Positions 35,619 through 45,377 of a stretch of DNA of 64,000 nt are shown piece by piece (position 1 is the stretch's first letter; each line of letters opens with the position of its first letter). This stretch comes from Methylomicrobium lacus LW14 (GTDB taxonomy: Bacteria; Pseudomonadota; Gammaproteobacteria; Methylococcales; Methylomonadaceae), in contig NZ_AZUN01000001.1 of assembly GCF_000527095.1 (NCBI RefSeq), positions 186,001 to 250,000 of the forward strand, written 5' to 3'. Under the pieces are notes generated by a model. That model was not told where the DNA came from. It saw only the letters and a program-made list of their open reading frames with translations, and did no database searches. The position numbers were made by a program, and so were the translations under genes.

Positions 35619-37322
35619 ATGGAACAAAACACTAAAACACTAGCCGATTATTTTGACCTTCTAAAACGGCGTAGGTACTACATTATAGTGACCTGGTTAC
35701 TGGTCACGTTAGTCGCTGTAATCGTTGCGTATAATCTACCCAAATTATATCGTTCAACGGCGACGATGTTGCTCGAAGCGCCTATTCCAGCAAATTATAT
35801 TGATTCTTCGGATTCTCAATATGGAGAGGAGCAAATTGAATCGATATATCAAAGAGTTCTTACGACCGATAATGTGCTTCCTATTATTGAATCGAATGAA
35901 CTTTATAAGGACATCAAAGATGGCTATACAAAGCATGAATTAGCGGAGTTGTTCAGGGACAGCACTGAAGTTGAGCTGACCACCTCTTCAATAGCACCCC
36001 CGGCTCATTCCGGAATGGCCGCGATTGCATTTGATCTTTCATTTAGTGATAGCGAACCAACTAAGGCTCAAGAGATAGCAAGTAAGCTTGCCTCTCTATT
36101 CATTGAGCATAATGATAAGGGCCGGGCTAAACGTGCGATAAAAGTCACCGCTTTTCTTACGGAGGAATCGGACAAGCTCAACCGAGAGCTTCAGGAAATA
36201 GACAGCAAAATCGCAAAATACAAGGAGCAGCATAATTTCAGTTTGCCGGAGCAGGTGGAAGGCAATCAGGCAGCGATAGACCGAGCAGAGAACGAACTGA
36301 GGGACACCGATAGTCAAATACGCACTACTAAAGAAAGAATCGCTTTTTTATCTGCAGAGTTGGCTATAGCTCAAAAAGAACTACCCACCTCATTTGATGA
36401 TAACACACCACAAAATAAAGAAGACTTGCGAGCAAAATATCTTCATTATTCCGGTATTTATTCTCCTTCTCATCCGTCACTGATTCGCCTAAAACGTGAG
36501 CTAAAGGCTTTGGATCCTACTTTTGAAGAACAACCAGTCGAGGGGGATATCCATAAAAAGTTGGCAAAAGCCAGGAGCGAACTTAAATTGTTGGAAAAAA
36601 CCTATTCCAGCAACCATCCAGACATAGTCATGCGTAAAAATCAAATCAATAGGCTGGAACAACAATTGAAAAGCACACCAGCACAATTACAACAGCAAGT
36701 AGAGAGCATACATTCCACGAATCCGGCTTACCTTAATGTAGAGGCACAATATAAAAGCAGTCAATCGGAGCTCGTGTCATTAATTCAAAAGAAGGACTAT
36801 TTGCAAGCGAAGATTGAAAATTTACATAATATACTCATGCAGGCTCCACAAATTGAGATGGTGTATACCGATATGATAAGGGAGCGGGATAATATCATTA
36901 AGAAATACACTCAGCTCAAAGAGAAATGGCAGGATGCCAAGCTGGCTCAAACATTGGAAGAACAGCAGCAGGGGCAAACCCTTACCCTCATAGAGCAACC
37001 TATCATTCCTAGAAACCCAGAAAAAGCGATCAGAAGAAAAGTAGCCATTGGCGGTTTTTTTATGGGAATCATCGCAGGTCTTGGAGTTGCATTCCTTGTC
37101 GAATTCCTTGAGCCAGGAATTAGAGGATACCAGGCAGTTCGCGAAGCCACGGGTCTTATGCCGCTAGTGGTTGTCCCCTACATTGAGTCTCCTTCCGAAT
37201 TGGAGGAACAGCTTGTAAAGCAACGCCAAATGAAGAAAGTAATTGTCTGTACAGCCTTTGCTTTTTTTATGTTGGCCGTCATTTTAATGAGCTTCACCTT
37301 CCTTGGATTAAAGCAAGCATGA
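35619..37322 (+). CDS. Polysaccharide chain-length determinant (Wzz/GumC type, exosortase-EPS-like)
   Basis: 567 residues from ATG 35619; an in-frame TTG at 35607 is less likely. N-terminal Wzz domain with TLADYFDLLKRRRYYIIV and the first transmembrane helix (about 20-42). A long coiled-coil periplasmic region (about 170-430) follows. The C-terminal GNVR-like part (IIPRNPEKAIRRKVAIGGFF) leads into a second helix, and a final helix (VIVCTAFAFFMLAVILMSFTFLG) ends the protein. There is no kinase domain; a separate kinase follows 67 bp later. That split arrangement is usual in exosortase/PEP-CTERM-associated EPS clusters. It regulates length of the second polymer. Confidence 0.87.
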   Translation: MEQNTKTLADYFDLLKRRRYYIIVTWLLVTLVAVIVAYNLPKLYRSTATMLLEAPIPANYIDSSDSQYGEEQIESIYQRVLTTDNVLPIIESNELYKDIKDGYTKHELAELFRDSTEVELTTSSIAPPAHSGMAAIAFDLSFSDSEPTKAQEIASKLASLFIEHNDKGRAKRAIKVTAFLTEESDKLNRELQEIDSKIAKYKEQHNFSLPEQVEGNQAAIDRAENELRDTDSQIRTTKERIAFLSAELAIAQKELPTSFDDNTPQNKEDLRAKYLHYSGIYSPSHPSLIRLKRELKALDPTFEEQPVEGDIHKKLAKARSELKLLEKTYSSNHPDIVMRKNQINRLEQQLKSTPAQLQQQVESIHSTNPAYLNVEAQYKSSQSELVSLIQKKDYLQAKIENLHNILMQAPQIEMVYTDMIRERDNIIKKYTQLKEKWQDAKLAQTLEEQQQGQTLTLIEQPIIPRNPEKAIRRKVAIGGFFMGIIAGLGVAFLVEFLEPGIRGYQAVREATGLMPLVVVPYIESPSELEEQLVKQRQMKKVIVCTAFAFFMLAVILMSFTFLGLKQA

Positions 37323-37389
37323 ATAAAACTCACGAAAAAATGAAATATGGTGATAAACATGCCTTTGTCTACCTCCTGGAGAGTGATCA

Positions 37390-38145
37390 ATGATTAATAG
37401 CACTCAGAAACAGCGCTTTGGCTCGATTAAATACATCAAAACTCAAACGGGCATTATTGATCCGAATGTGCTGCGTAATAACCGGGTTATTATGGGACTC
37501 GAAAACGATCCACGGGCGGATATATTTCGTGTACTTCGGACGAATGTTCTCAAGCAGCTTCGGCATAATAACTGGAACAGCTTTGCCATCACAAGCGCGA
37601 CGCCCGACGCAGGAAAAACATTTATATCCGTAAATCTCGCAATTGCGATAGCAATGGAGGAAGATCAGAATGTTCTTATCGTTGATGCTGATCTTAGACG
37701 CCCAAGTGTGGGTCAAACCTTGGGGCTCCAATATGATTTTGGGCTTATCGATTGTTTGACGAGAGAACTATCATTATATGATGCATGTATCAGCTCGGGC
37801 ATTGAGCGCTTACTTGTTTTACCTGGTAGAAATTTCAACAAAAACCCTTCGGAATTAGTTTCGTCCCGAAAAATGCTCGATCTGATAAATGAGATCAAAT
37901 CGCGCTACAAGTCCGGGATCATTATTTTCGATCTTCCTCCTCTTTTTGCGGCCGATAATGCGATGTTGTTGATGCCATATGTCGATGCAGCTCTACTTGT
38001 TATAGAGGATGGAAAAAATACTTCCGATGAGCTTCAACAGTCTATGTACATTTTAGAGGAGACAAACTTGCTGGGTTTGGTGCTGAATAAATCAAGAAGG
38101 CCCCTTTTAACACATCAATACGGATATACATATGAAACCGGTTAA
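37390..38145 (+). CDS. Stand-alone BY-type tyrosine autokinase (CpsD/CapB family)
   Basis: 251 residues. P-loop: ITSATPDAGKTFISVNLA (Walker A about 71-78, lacking the first consensus Gly as is common here), VLIVDADLRRP (Walker A', about 95-104), IIIFDLPP (Walker B). The Tyr-containing tail HQYGYTYETG is short. It phosphorylates itself and the Wzz partner encoded just upstream, with cytosolic location at the membrane. The gene is A+T-richer than the first Wzc-like gene, so it is not a recent duplicate. Confidence 0.88.
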   Translation: MINSTQKQRFGSIKYIKTQTGIIDPNVLRNNRVIMGLENDPRADIFRVLRTNVLKQLRHNNWNSFAITSATPDAGKTFISVNLAIAIAMEEDQNVLIVDADLRRPSVGQTLGLQYDFGLIDCLTRELSLYDACISSGIERLLVLPGRNFNKNPSELVSSRKMLDLINEIKSRYKSGIIIFDLPPLFAADNAMLLMPYVDAALLVIEDGKNTSDELQQSMYILEETNLLGLVLNKSRRPLLTHQYGYTYETG

Positions 38146-38295
38146 AGCTTAGAATTATATGCTTATTAGCCTCTGGGTAAATAAGATTTAAAGCTGAACT
38201 TGAATTGGTGGCGCAGAGTTAATTCGGATAATATCTATTTCTTATAAATAATGATAAATTATTATAATAGGTTATCTAAAATTACGAGACTATAG

Positions 38296-39582
38296 ATGAA
38301 AGAGAAAAAAATCCTTTTGCTAGGTGCAACATTTAATACTGATAATATGGGGGTTGGGGCATTGGCGATCGGGGCTCTGACAATTTTGACAAAAAAATAT
38401 CCAGATGCTGATATCTTTTTCTTAGATTATGGGCGCGAATCAATTAGGAGTAAAATTGTTCTCTCAGGAAAGAATATTTCTGTGCCTTTAGTAAATCTCA
38501 GGTTTTCTTGGAAAATTTATCTTCCAAATAATATTGTTTATTTGCTTTTTATCTCTTTGCTAAGCAAGAGTTTAGGTCGAAAATTAGGTAATAGATTAAT
38601 TAAAAAAAACTACTGGTTAAAGACCATCAGCGAGGCTGATATTGCCGTCGCAGCATCTGGGGGCGACAGTTTTAGTGATATCTATGGATTAGGTCGTTTT
38701 TTTTATGTGGCTTTACCTCAGATTTTATTAATAACCTTGGGAAAGCATCTGATTATGTTGCCACAGACTATAGGTCCATTCAAAGGCGGGCTATCAAAGC
38801 TAATAGCAAAAATTATTATGCATAGCGCTGATGCTATTTACTCTCGAGATATAGATGGTGTCTTTGAAACAAGAGCATTGCTAAATATTAAAGATAATGA
38901 CTCGAAAGTTCGTTTCTGTTATGACATGGGCTTTGTAGTTGAGCCTCACAGACCTCTTTATATTAACTATATGGGGGGGTATGATAAAGATATTTCCCTC
39001 GCAGATAGACCATTAGTTGGGTTAAATGTAAGCGGTCTTCTATTGCTAGGCGGATACAACAAAAAAAATATGTTTAACCTAAAGGTTGATTATCAAACAT
39101 TGATAGACAGAATAATCAAGTTGCTAATTGATGAGAATCAAGCAAATGTCCTTCTTGTTCCTCACGTTTTTGGTAACCAAGAAGAAAGCGATAGCTATGC
39201 TGTTTGTACAATATACGAAACTCTAAAAGACAAGTATCCTGATAGGCTTTTCTGTTTGAGTGGATTTTATGACCAAAACGAAATCAAATATATCATAGGG
39301 ACTTGCGATTTATTTATTGGTTCCCGCATGCATGCTTGCATCGGTTCCCTTTCACAATCAATACCTGCAATTGGAATTAGCTATAGTCAGAAATTTTTTG
39401 GTGTATTTGAAAGCATGGGCGTTGAATACCTTATCGCAGATCCTAGGAAACTAAAAATCGAAGAAACGTTACAAATAATTAATAAGGCTTTTACAACAAG
39501 AGATGAAATCAAGAATCATTTAAAAAAAATTATGCCAGAAGTAAAAGAAAAAATACTGTCAATATTTAGTGAATACGAGTAG
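38296..39582 (+). CDS. Polysaccharide pyruvyl transferase family protein (WcaK/CsaB-like)
   Basis: 428 residues. Seen: N-terminal GATFNTDNMGVGALAIGA, the central AASGGDSFSDIYG and LPQTIGPFKG, and the C-terminal IGSRMHACIGSLSQSIPAIGISY, all matching the pyruvyl-transferase GT-B-like fold. It adds a 4,6- or 3,4-linked pyruvate ketal from phosphoenolpyruvate to a repeat-unit sugar, giving negative charge. The region is markedly A+T-rich. Only 5 bp separate it from the FrhB-like Fe-S gene, a recurrent partner of pyruvyl transferases. Confidence 0.88.
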   Translation: MKEKKILLLGATFNTDNMGVGALAIGALTILTKKYPDADIFFLDYGRESIRSKIVLSGKNISVPLVNLRFSWKIYLPNNIVYLLFISLLSKSLGRKLGNRLIKKNYWLKTISEADIAVAASGGDSFSDIYGLGRFFYVALPQILLITLGKHLIMLPQTIGPFKGGLSKLIAKIIMHSADAIYSRDIDGVFETRALLNIKDNDSKVRFCYDMGFVVEPHRPLYINYMGGYDKDISLADRPLVGLNVSGLLLLGGYNKKNMFNLKVDYQTLIDRIIKLLIDENQANVLLVPHVFGNQEESDSYAVCTIYETLKDKYPDRLFCLSGFYDQNEIKYIIGTCDLFIGSRMHACIGSLSQSIPAIGISYSQKFFGVFESMGVEYLIADPRKLKIEETLQIINKAFTTRDEIKNHLKKIMPEVKEKILSIFSEYE

Positions 39583-39587
39583 CTTTA

Positions 39588-40859
39588 ATGAAATATAAAC
39601 TAGCCAATACTAAATTTACTGATGTTTCGGATGTTGTAAGGTGGCGTCTTTGTCTTGGCTGTGGTGCTTGTGAATATGTATGTCCAGAAAAAAAAATAAA
39701 TCTCGTTGATTTTATAGATCAAGGAATAAGGCCGGTAGTTGTGCCAGGAGGCTGCAGCGGCTGTTCAGACTGCGTCTCTGTTTGCCCTGGTGTTGGGATG
39801 TCCCATGATCCTCTGATAAAAACAACTGAAGGTTTAATACACATGCTGTCAGAAGGTTGGGGTCCAGTATTGGAAATATGGGAAGGTCATGCTACTGATA
39901 AGGCTATTCGGTTTGATGGTTCATCTGGGGGGCTTGCGAGTGCTTTAGCGTTATATTGTATAGAGAAAGAAGGGATGGAGGGAGTAGCTCACATTGGGAG
40001 TGATGACGAACATCGGTACCAAAATAAAAGTACTTTTAGTCGCACTAAAGCTGAATTGCTCGCCATGACTGGATCACGTTATTCCCCTGCTTCGCCATGC
40101 GATAATTTACAAACCATCGAAGATGCAGAAGGACCTTGTGTTTTTATTGGAAAGCCTTGTGACATTGAAGGTTTGCGGAAAATCCAATCTATCCGCCCTA
40201 AGTTAAGCAATAATGTTGGTATTGCTATAGGGATTTTTTGCGCTGGAACGCCTAGTACTCAAGGAACCTTAGATTTGCTGGAAAAATATGGAATCAGTTA
40301 TGAAGACGTCAATGATATTAGATATCGTGGCCGTGGCTGGCCTGGTAGTTTTTCTGTGCGTTTGAAAAACGATTCTAATTGGCGTGAACTGGCCACTTAT
40401 GAAGAAGCTTGGGGTTTTCTTCAAGCCTATCGACCTTTACGGTGCCATATTTGCCCCGATAGTACGAGTGAGTTTGCTGACATTTCATGTGGTGACCCCT
40501 GGTATAGGAAGGTTAAAGACGGTGAGGTGGGGAGTTCACTGGTGTTAATAAGAACTGAGAGAGGGAGACAAATTTTAAAGGGGGCCTTACAGGCTGGCTA
40601 TGTGAAGCTTAAGGAAGTTAAGCCTGAAATGTTGGAGCTCTCGCAAAAGGAACTGTTTCGAAAGAGAGGAGCAATATGGGGGCGGGTTATTACCATGAAA
40701 GCTTTTGGGATCCCTGCACCACGGTTGCAAGGATTTTATTTATTTCGGAATTGGCTAAGACTACCTAGTTCCTTAAAGTTACGTTCATTCCTTGGAACAG
40801 CGAAGCGAATTATTATGCGCAAGTATTTTAGACCTAGCACAGTTGATAGGGTAAAATGA
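39588..40859 (+). CDS. FrhB-like coenzyme F420 hydrogenase/dehydrogenase beta-subunit family, two 4Fe-4S ferredoxin motifs
   Basis: 423 residues. The N-terminus has two ferredoxin motifs (CLGCGACEYVCPE near residue 22 and CSGCSDCVSVCPG near residue 59). The FrhB N and C domains follow (GSSGGLASALALYC, TGSRYSPASP, GKPCDIEGLR, FCAGTPS, RYRGRGWPG, RCHICPD, ADISCGDPW). These proteins occur beside pyruvyl transferases in many EPS loci, where the redox substrate is not established. F420 use is not implied by the family name alone. Confidence 0.87.
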   Translation: MKYKLANTKFTDVSDVVRWRLCLGCGACEYVCPEKKINLVDFIDQGIRPVVVPGGCSGCSDCVSVCPGVGMSHDPLIKTTEGLIHMLSEGWGPVLEIWEGHATDKAIRFDGSSGGLASALALYCIEKEGMEGVAHIGSDDEHRYQNKSTFSRTKAELLAMTGSRYSPASPCDNLQTIEDAEGPCVFIGKPCDIEGLRKIQSIRPKLSNNVGIAIGIFCAGTPSTQGTLDLLEKYGISYEDVNDIRYRGRGWPGSFSVRLKNDSNWRELATYEEAWGFLQAYRPLRCHICPDSTSEFADISCGDPWYRKVKDGEVGSSLVLIRTERGRQILKGALQAGYVKLKEVKPEMLELSQKELFRKRGAIWGRVITMKAFGIPAPRLQGFYLFRNWLRLPSSLKLRSFLGTAKRIIMRKYFRPSTVDRVK

Positions 40860-40941
40860 TAATTAAATATTGAATTATTATTGCGTCTAGTTTTTCATCA
40901 TGAAAATGGATTTTTTTATAATTGTCATTAATGGAGATCTA

Positions 40942-41955
40942 ATGAGATCAGTTATAATTTCTATAATTATAGTCAACTGGAATTCTAAGATTTATCTTCA
41001 AAAGTGTATCGCGTCGATTTTGAAGAATACATTCGGCATAGAATATGAAATCATCGTGGTAGATTCAGGGTCCTTTGATGGTTGTGGACTTATGTTGCAG
41101 CATTTTTATCCTGAAGTTCGTTTTATCCAGAGTGAGCAAAACGTAGGGTTCGCACGAGCCAATAATCTTGGTTCGGAATATGCACGAGGAAACGTTATGC
41201 TGTTCCTGAATCCCGATACCGAGGTGAGCGATTGTGCCATCGAACGCTTATGCACTCGACTTTTGGAGCTTCCTCATGCCGGAGTATTAGGTTGCCGTTT
41301 GCTCAACAGCGATGGTTCGTTGCAAACGAGTTGTGTGATGCCGTTTCCTACGATCTTAAACCAGATTTTTGATTCTGAGATCTTGCAGCGATGGTTCCCG
41401 AAAGTCAAATTATGGATGTCGGCTGCGATGTTCGAAGACGTAACCTCGCCGGTACCCGTAGAGGCGGTTTCCGGAGCATGCATGATAATTCAGCGCGATA
41501 CCTTCGAGCGGGTGGATGGTTTTAGTGCCGACTATTTCATGTATGCGGAAGACATAGATTTGTGCTACAAGACCTGCAAAGCTGGCTTCATAAATTATTA
41601 TGCCCCTGAAGTTGAGATTGTTCACCACGGAGGTGGAAGTACGCAGCTTGAACGAAGCATCTTTTCTGACATCATGATCTCCGAGTCAGTTAGTCGGTTG
41701 TTGAGGAAAACCCGTGGCAATTTTTACAGTCTCGGTTATCGACTGGCACTCTGCGGCTCAGCTATTGTCCGGTTAATGCTGTTGGCGCTTTGCTTTCCAG
41801 TTGCACTGATTAAGAGCAGAACAAGTAAATGGAGCGTGGCCTTCAATAAATGGATTGCCATATTTCGTTGGGGACTTGGACTGGAAAAGTGGGTTCAACA
41901 ATATAGCCAGCCGGGGCAGACTGTTGCCGAGTTGAGCGTCGGTCATGAGAAGTGA
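40942..41955 (+). CDS. Glycosyltransferase family 2
   Basis: 337 residues from ATG 40942, chosen because GGAG lies 7 nt upstream; the frame is open to an ATG at 40900. GT-A motifs: ISIIIVNWNS, VVDSGSFDG, FARANNLG, FLNPDTE (donor/metal site), AVSGACMIIQR, and YFMYAEDIDLCYK with the catalytic acidic residues. A C-terminal hydrophobic helix suggests membrane association. It contributes a sugar to the second polymer. Base composition is higher in G+C than the pair just upstream. Confidence 0.87.
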   Translation: MRSVIISIIIVNWNSKIYLQKCIASILKNTFGIEYEIIVVDSGSFDGCGLMLQHFYPEVRFIQSEQNVGFARANNLGSEYARGNVMLFLNPDTEVSDCAIERLCTRLLELPHAGVLGCRLLNSDGSLQTSCVMPFPTILNQIFDSEILQRWFPKVKLWMSAAMFEDVTSPVPVEAVSGACMIIQRDTFERVDGFSADYFMYAEDIDLCYKTCKAGFINYYAPEVEIVHHGGGSTQLERSIFSDIMISESVSRLLRKTRGNFYSLGYRLALCGSAIVRLMLLALCFPVALIKSRTSKWSVAFNKWIAIFRWGLGLEKWVQQYSQPGQTVAELSVGHEK

Positions 41956-42085
41956 TTTCTGGAATCTGTAGAAACCAAAACATTGATCGGCAAACTCATC
42001 TTATCCCACCGACGGTTAAATTTAGCTTTTAATATTGAGGCGCAGTGCATGTTCAATATAGATAACATAGTACGGAGGGATTAAA

Positions 42086-43141
42086 GTGAAAATTTGGATT
42101 GATCTCGATAATACACCTCATGTGCCTTTCTTCAAACCTATAATACGGGAGTTGGAAAATAGGGGGCATACTATTGTTATGACCGCTCGGGATGCTTTCC
42201 AGGTTTGCGAATTAGCGAATCTTTACGGTTTAGCATATAAAAAGGTAGGTAAACATTACGGCAAGAATCCTCTTCTTAAAGTGTTGGGTCTTTGCTGGCG
42301 TAGTTTACAATTGTTGCCATTTGTTATTCGTGAAAAACCAGTTTTGGGACTCTCTCACGGATCACGATCGCAAATTTTATTGTGTAATTTGCTCCGTATC
42401 CCGACCGTGATGATTATGGACTATGAGCACTCGCAAACTCCGTGGTTATTACGGCCACGTTGGGAAATAATTCCTGCCGCTTTATCCGATGAGCAACTAC
42501 AGTGTAAAACGAAAGAGAAAATTCTTGCCTACGAGGGAATCAAGGAGGATGTTTATGCAGCCGAATTCAAACCTGATTCAAGTATCGTTACTCAACTAAA
42601 TCTTAACGAGGATGACATCCTTGTAACAATTCGCCCTCCAGCAAACGAAGCGCACTACCACAATCCAGAGAGCGATATGCTTTTCGTTGAGTTCATGAAG
42701 AGAGTTTGCTCTACACCGGGCATCAAGGCAGTTCTATTGCCAAGAAATAAGTTTCAGGAAACGCAAATAAGACAGGACTGGCCTCAGTGGTTTAAAGGCT
42801 CTAATGTGATTATACCTAAGCAGGCAGTTAACGGTCTTAATCTGCTTTGGCATTCCGATCTGGTGGTAAGCGGAGGGGGGACAATGAATCGCGAGGCAGC
42901 TGCGTTGGGAGTTCCTGTTTACAGTATCTTTCGTGGTAAAAGTGGTGCGGTAGATCGCCAACTGCAAAATGAAGGAAGGCTTCTACTGATCGAAAATATT
43001 GAGGATGTTAACAAAAAAATTCAGCTTCAGCGCCGCAGTAAAGGGACTATTCAGGACAGTTTAACTTCTGGAAAAGCCCTCGGCACAATCTTAGATCATA
43101 TTGACACTATCTTGATGAAAGAGCATTCCGCTAGGGCTTGA
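42086..43141 (+). CDS. DUF354-family GT-B-like protein
   Basis: 351 residues with a GTG start; GGAGGG at 42074-42079 is a strong site. Begins KIWIDLDNTPHVPFFKPIIREL, the PF04007 signature. The C-terminal half has GSNVIIPKQAVNGLNLLWHSDLVVSGGGTMNREAAALGVPVYSIF, like the donor-binding half of MurG/UDP-GlcNAc 2-epimerase-fold proteins. The family often sits beside WecB homologues, as here (29 bp gap). Activity has not been defined to my knowledge; glycosyltransferase or epimerase partner are the options. Confidence 0.8.
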   Translation: MKIWIDLDNTPHVPFFKPIIRELENRGHTIVMTARDAFQVCELANLYGLAYKKVGKHYGKNPLLKVLGLCWRSLQLLPFVIREKPVLGLSHGSRSQILLCNLLRIPTVMIMDYEHSQTPWLLRPRWEIIPAALSDEQLQCKTKEKILAYEGIKEDVYAAEFKPDSSIVTQLNLNEDDILVTIRPPANEAHYHNPESDMLFVEFMKRVCSTPGIKAVLLPRNKFQETQIRQDWPQWFKGSNVIIPKQAVNGLNLLWHSDLVVSGGGTMNREAAALGVPVYSIFRGKSGAVDRQLQNEGRLLLIENIEDVNKKIQLQRRSKGTIQDSLTSGKALGTILDHIDTILMKEHSARA

Positions 43142-43170
43142 TATCCCTAATATTAAAACCAAAATGGGCT

Positions 43171-44286
43171 ATGAACAAAAAAATTAAACTTCTAATCATT
43201 GCGGGCGCTCGGCCGAACTTTATGAAAGTGGCTCCTATCATTCAGCAAATACGTAGGCATTCTGCAGATGTGGCTAACTACGGAACGCAGTTGGAGTATC
43301 GATTGATCCATACCGGCCAGCACTACGATGAAAAAATGTCACACATCTTTTTTGACGAACTTGGTATTTCCGCTCCGGACATCAATCTGGGTGTCGGTTC
43401 CGGATCTCATGCGGAACAGACTGCCAATGTAATGACGCAATTTGAGCCAATTTGCTTGCAGGAAAAGCCGGATTGGGTAGTGGTGGTAGGGGATGTAAAC
43501 TCGACTATGGCGTGTACCTTAGTTTGTGCAAAACTGGGAATTAAGGTGGCTCACGTTGAGGCTGGCTTGCGCAGTTTTGATCGCAGCATGCCGGAGGAAG
43601 TAAATCGGATTGTGACTGACGCTTTGGCGGATCTCTTACTCACTCCATCGGTTGATGGTGATGAGAATTTGAAACGGGAAGGAATCCCTGATTGGAAAAT
43701 TGATTTGGTTGGCAATGTCATGATTGATGCCTTGACGTTAAATCTCGAGAAGGCTCGGGCCAGCCAAGTGCTTAAGAAACTTCAGTTGAAAAAGAAGAGC
43801 TTTGTATATGTAACACTTCATCGTCCATCCAATGTAGATGAGAAGGTGGGGTTAACAACCATTATGTATGAATTGAAGCGTATCGCCGACGATATACCCG
43901 TAGTGTTTCCAATGCACCCCCGCACTCGAAAGATGTGTGGGCAATACGGTATTTCGCTTGATAATAACAAAGGACTACGTATTTTAGAGCCAATTGGCTA
44001 TCATGATTCCTTATGTCTTACAGAGATGGCGCGGTTCATTCTTACCGATTCAGGTGGTCTGCAAGAAGAGAGCACATACTTCAGAACTCCGTGCCTAACA
44101 TTGCGTCCGAATACGGAGCGCCCAATTACAGTTACACTTGGCTCCAACAAATTGACAAATATAGAGGTGCTTGCTTCGGATATCAATGAAGTTTTAAACC
44201 GCCGCACCGAGATAGGGCAAATACCACCTTATTGGGATGGCCGAACATCTGAGCGCATTGTTGCCTCTCTCATCCATGCTAGTTAG
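43171..44286 (+). CDS. wecB: Non-hydrolysing UDP-N-acetylglucosamine 2-epimerase (WecB/WbpI family)
   Basis: 371 residues from ATG 43171; the open frame extends to a TTG at 43138. Motifs: GARPNFMKVAP, HTGQHYDEKMS, VVGDVNSTMA, HVEAGLRSFDRSMPEEVNR (catalytic acidic residues), HRPSNVDE and LTDSGGLQEES. It interconverts UDP-GlcNAc and UDP-ManNAc, or acts on the 2,3-diacetamido analogue if the upstream WbpB/E/D-like genes make that sugar. Cytoplasmic homodimer in the known family. Confidence 0.9.
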   Translation: MNKKIKLLIIAGARPNFMKVAPIIQQIRRHSADVANYGTQLEYRLIHTGQHYDEKMSHIFFDELGISAPDINLGVGSGSHAEQTANVMTQFEPICLQEKPDWVVVVGDVNSTMACTLVCAKLGIKVAHVEAGLRSFDRSMPEEVNRIVTDALADLLLTPSVDGDENLKREGIPDWKIDLVGNVMIDALTLNLEKARASQVLKKLQLKKKSFVYVTLHRPSNVDEKVGLTTIMYELKRIADDIPVVFPMHPRTRKMCGQYGISLDNNKGLRILEPIGYHDSLCLTEMARFILTDSGGLQEESTYFRTPCLTLRPNTERPITVTLGSNKLTNIEVLASDINEVLNRRTEIGQIPPYWDGRTSERIVASLIHAS

Positions 44287-44312
44287 GGCAATGCTTCTGA
44301 TTCTAGATTCCC

Positions 44313-45377
44313 ATGTTTAAAGTTATATTTACAGTCGATTACGAAATTCACGGCAACGGTGACGGATGTCCATATTCATTGATGGTTGAGCCTACGCACA
44401 GGATATTGGATTTATTTGACCGTTATGACGCCAAACTCACTATCATGGCTGAAGTAGCGGAGATTTTAAAATTCAAAGAATATAAGGAGGAGTATGGCTC
44501 GGACGATTACCATTACGAAGCGATTGCAGAGCAGCTTCGGGAAGCAGTCAGGCGCGGTCACGATGTCCAACTCCACATCCACCCCTCTTACTTCAACGCC
44601 AGGCATCAAAATGGTCGCTGGCTTCAGGATTGGCAAGAGTATAATTTAGCGGGTCTTCCTTTTGAGCGCTTGGACTATATGATTCGCAGTGGTAAACATT
44701 ATCTGGAAGAATTGTTGAAACCAGTTTCACCAACTTACCAGTGCATTGCGTTTCGCGCAGCCAATTGGGCGGTAAGTCCTTCTCACAATGTTGTTCGTGC
44801 GCTGGTAAATAATGGGTTTTCGATCGAAACATCAGTATTCAAGTATGGTCGGCGTGATGGAATCGTTAGCTTCGATTATTCCAATGCGCCTAGTAACCTA
44901 ATTCCTTGGCCTGCTGATGTGAATGATATATGCAAACGTAGTGATACAAGCCTGATCACCGAAGTGCCCATTTACGCAGAAAGGCGCTGGATTGGAGCGT
45001 TTCTTTCAACAAGTCGGATCCATGGTGTGAGTATGACACGCAATCACCCCATTCAAAGCACTATTACTGACGGGATTGATACTAGGTTATCAATGACTGC
45101 TGTACCCAAACGGCTTCTTGCCAAGTTAGCTATGCCATTTCGTCTGCACTCTTGGAAAGCTGATTTCAATAAGTGCACTGGTCACCAATTGATCCGAGCT
45201 CTAGAACGGGCTGATGCAGAGTATGGAGAGTTGACGGATGATCTTCCATTTGTGTTGATTGGCCACTCGAAATTGTTTACTCAGTATAATGAGCGTAGTC
45301 TCAGTTTATTCCTTAATTTCGTGGCTAACCAACCTAATCGTTTTGACTTCGGAGTTTTTGGTAACTTTAGTTTCTAA
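44313..45377 (+). CDS. Polysaccharide deacetylase-like protein (NodB fold, WalW-like)
   Basis: 354 residues, no signal peptide. NodB-like motifs: FTVDYE (6-11, first metal Asp), HIHPSY (88-93, paired metal His) and FRAANW (147-152, catalytic-site Arg). It therefore could de-N-acetylate a sugar or lipid-linked precursor in the cytoplasm. It follows the 2-epimerase by 26 bp, consistent with action on an N-acetylated amino sugar. The lack of a secretion signal is a contrast with secreted deacetylases. Confidence 0.8.
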   Translation: MFKVIFTVDYEIHGNGDGCPYSLMVEPTHRILDLFDRYDAKLTIMAEVAEILKFKEYKEEYGSDDYHYEAIAEQLREAVRRGHDVQLHIHPSYFNARHQNGRWLQDWQEYNLAGLPFERLDYMIRSGKHYLEELLKPVSPTYQCIAFRAANWAVSPSHNVVRALVNNGFSIETSVFKYGRRDGIVSFDYSNAPSNLIPWPADVNDICKRSDTSLITEVPIYAERRWIGAFLSTSRIHGVSMTRNHPIQSTITDGIDTRLSMTAVPKRLLAKLAMPFRLHSWKADFNKCTGHQLIRALERADAEYGELTDDLPFVLIGHSKLFTQYNERSLSLFLNFVANQPNRFDFGVFGNFSF

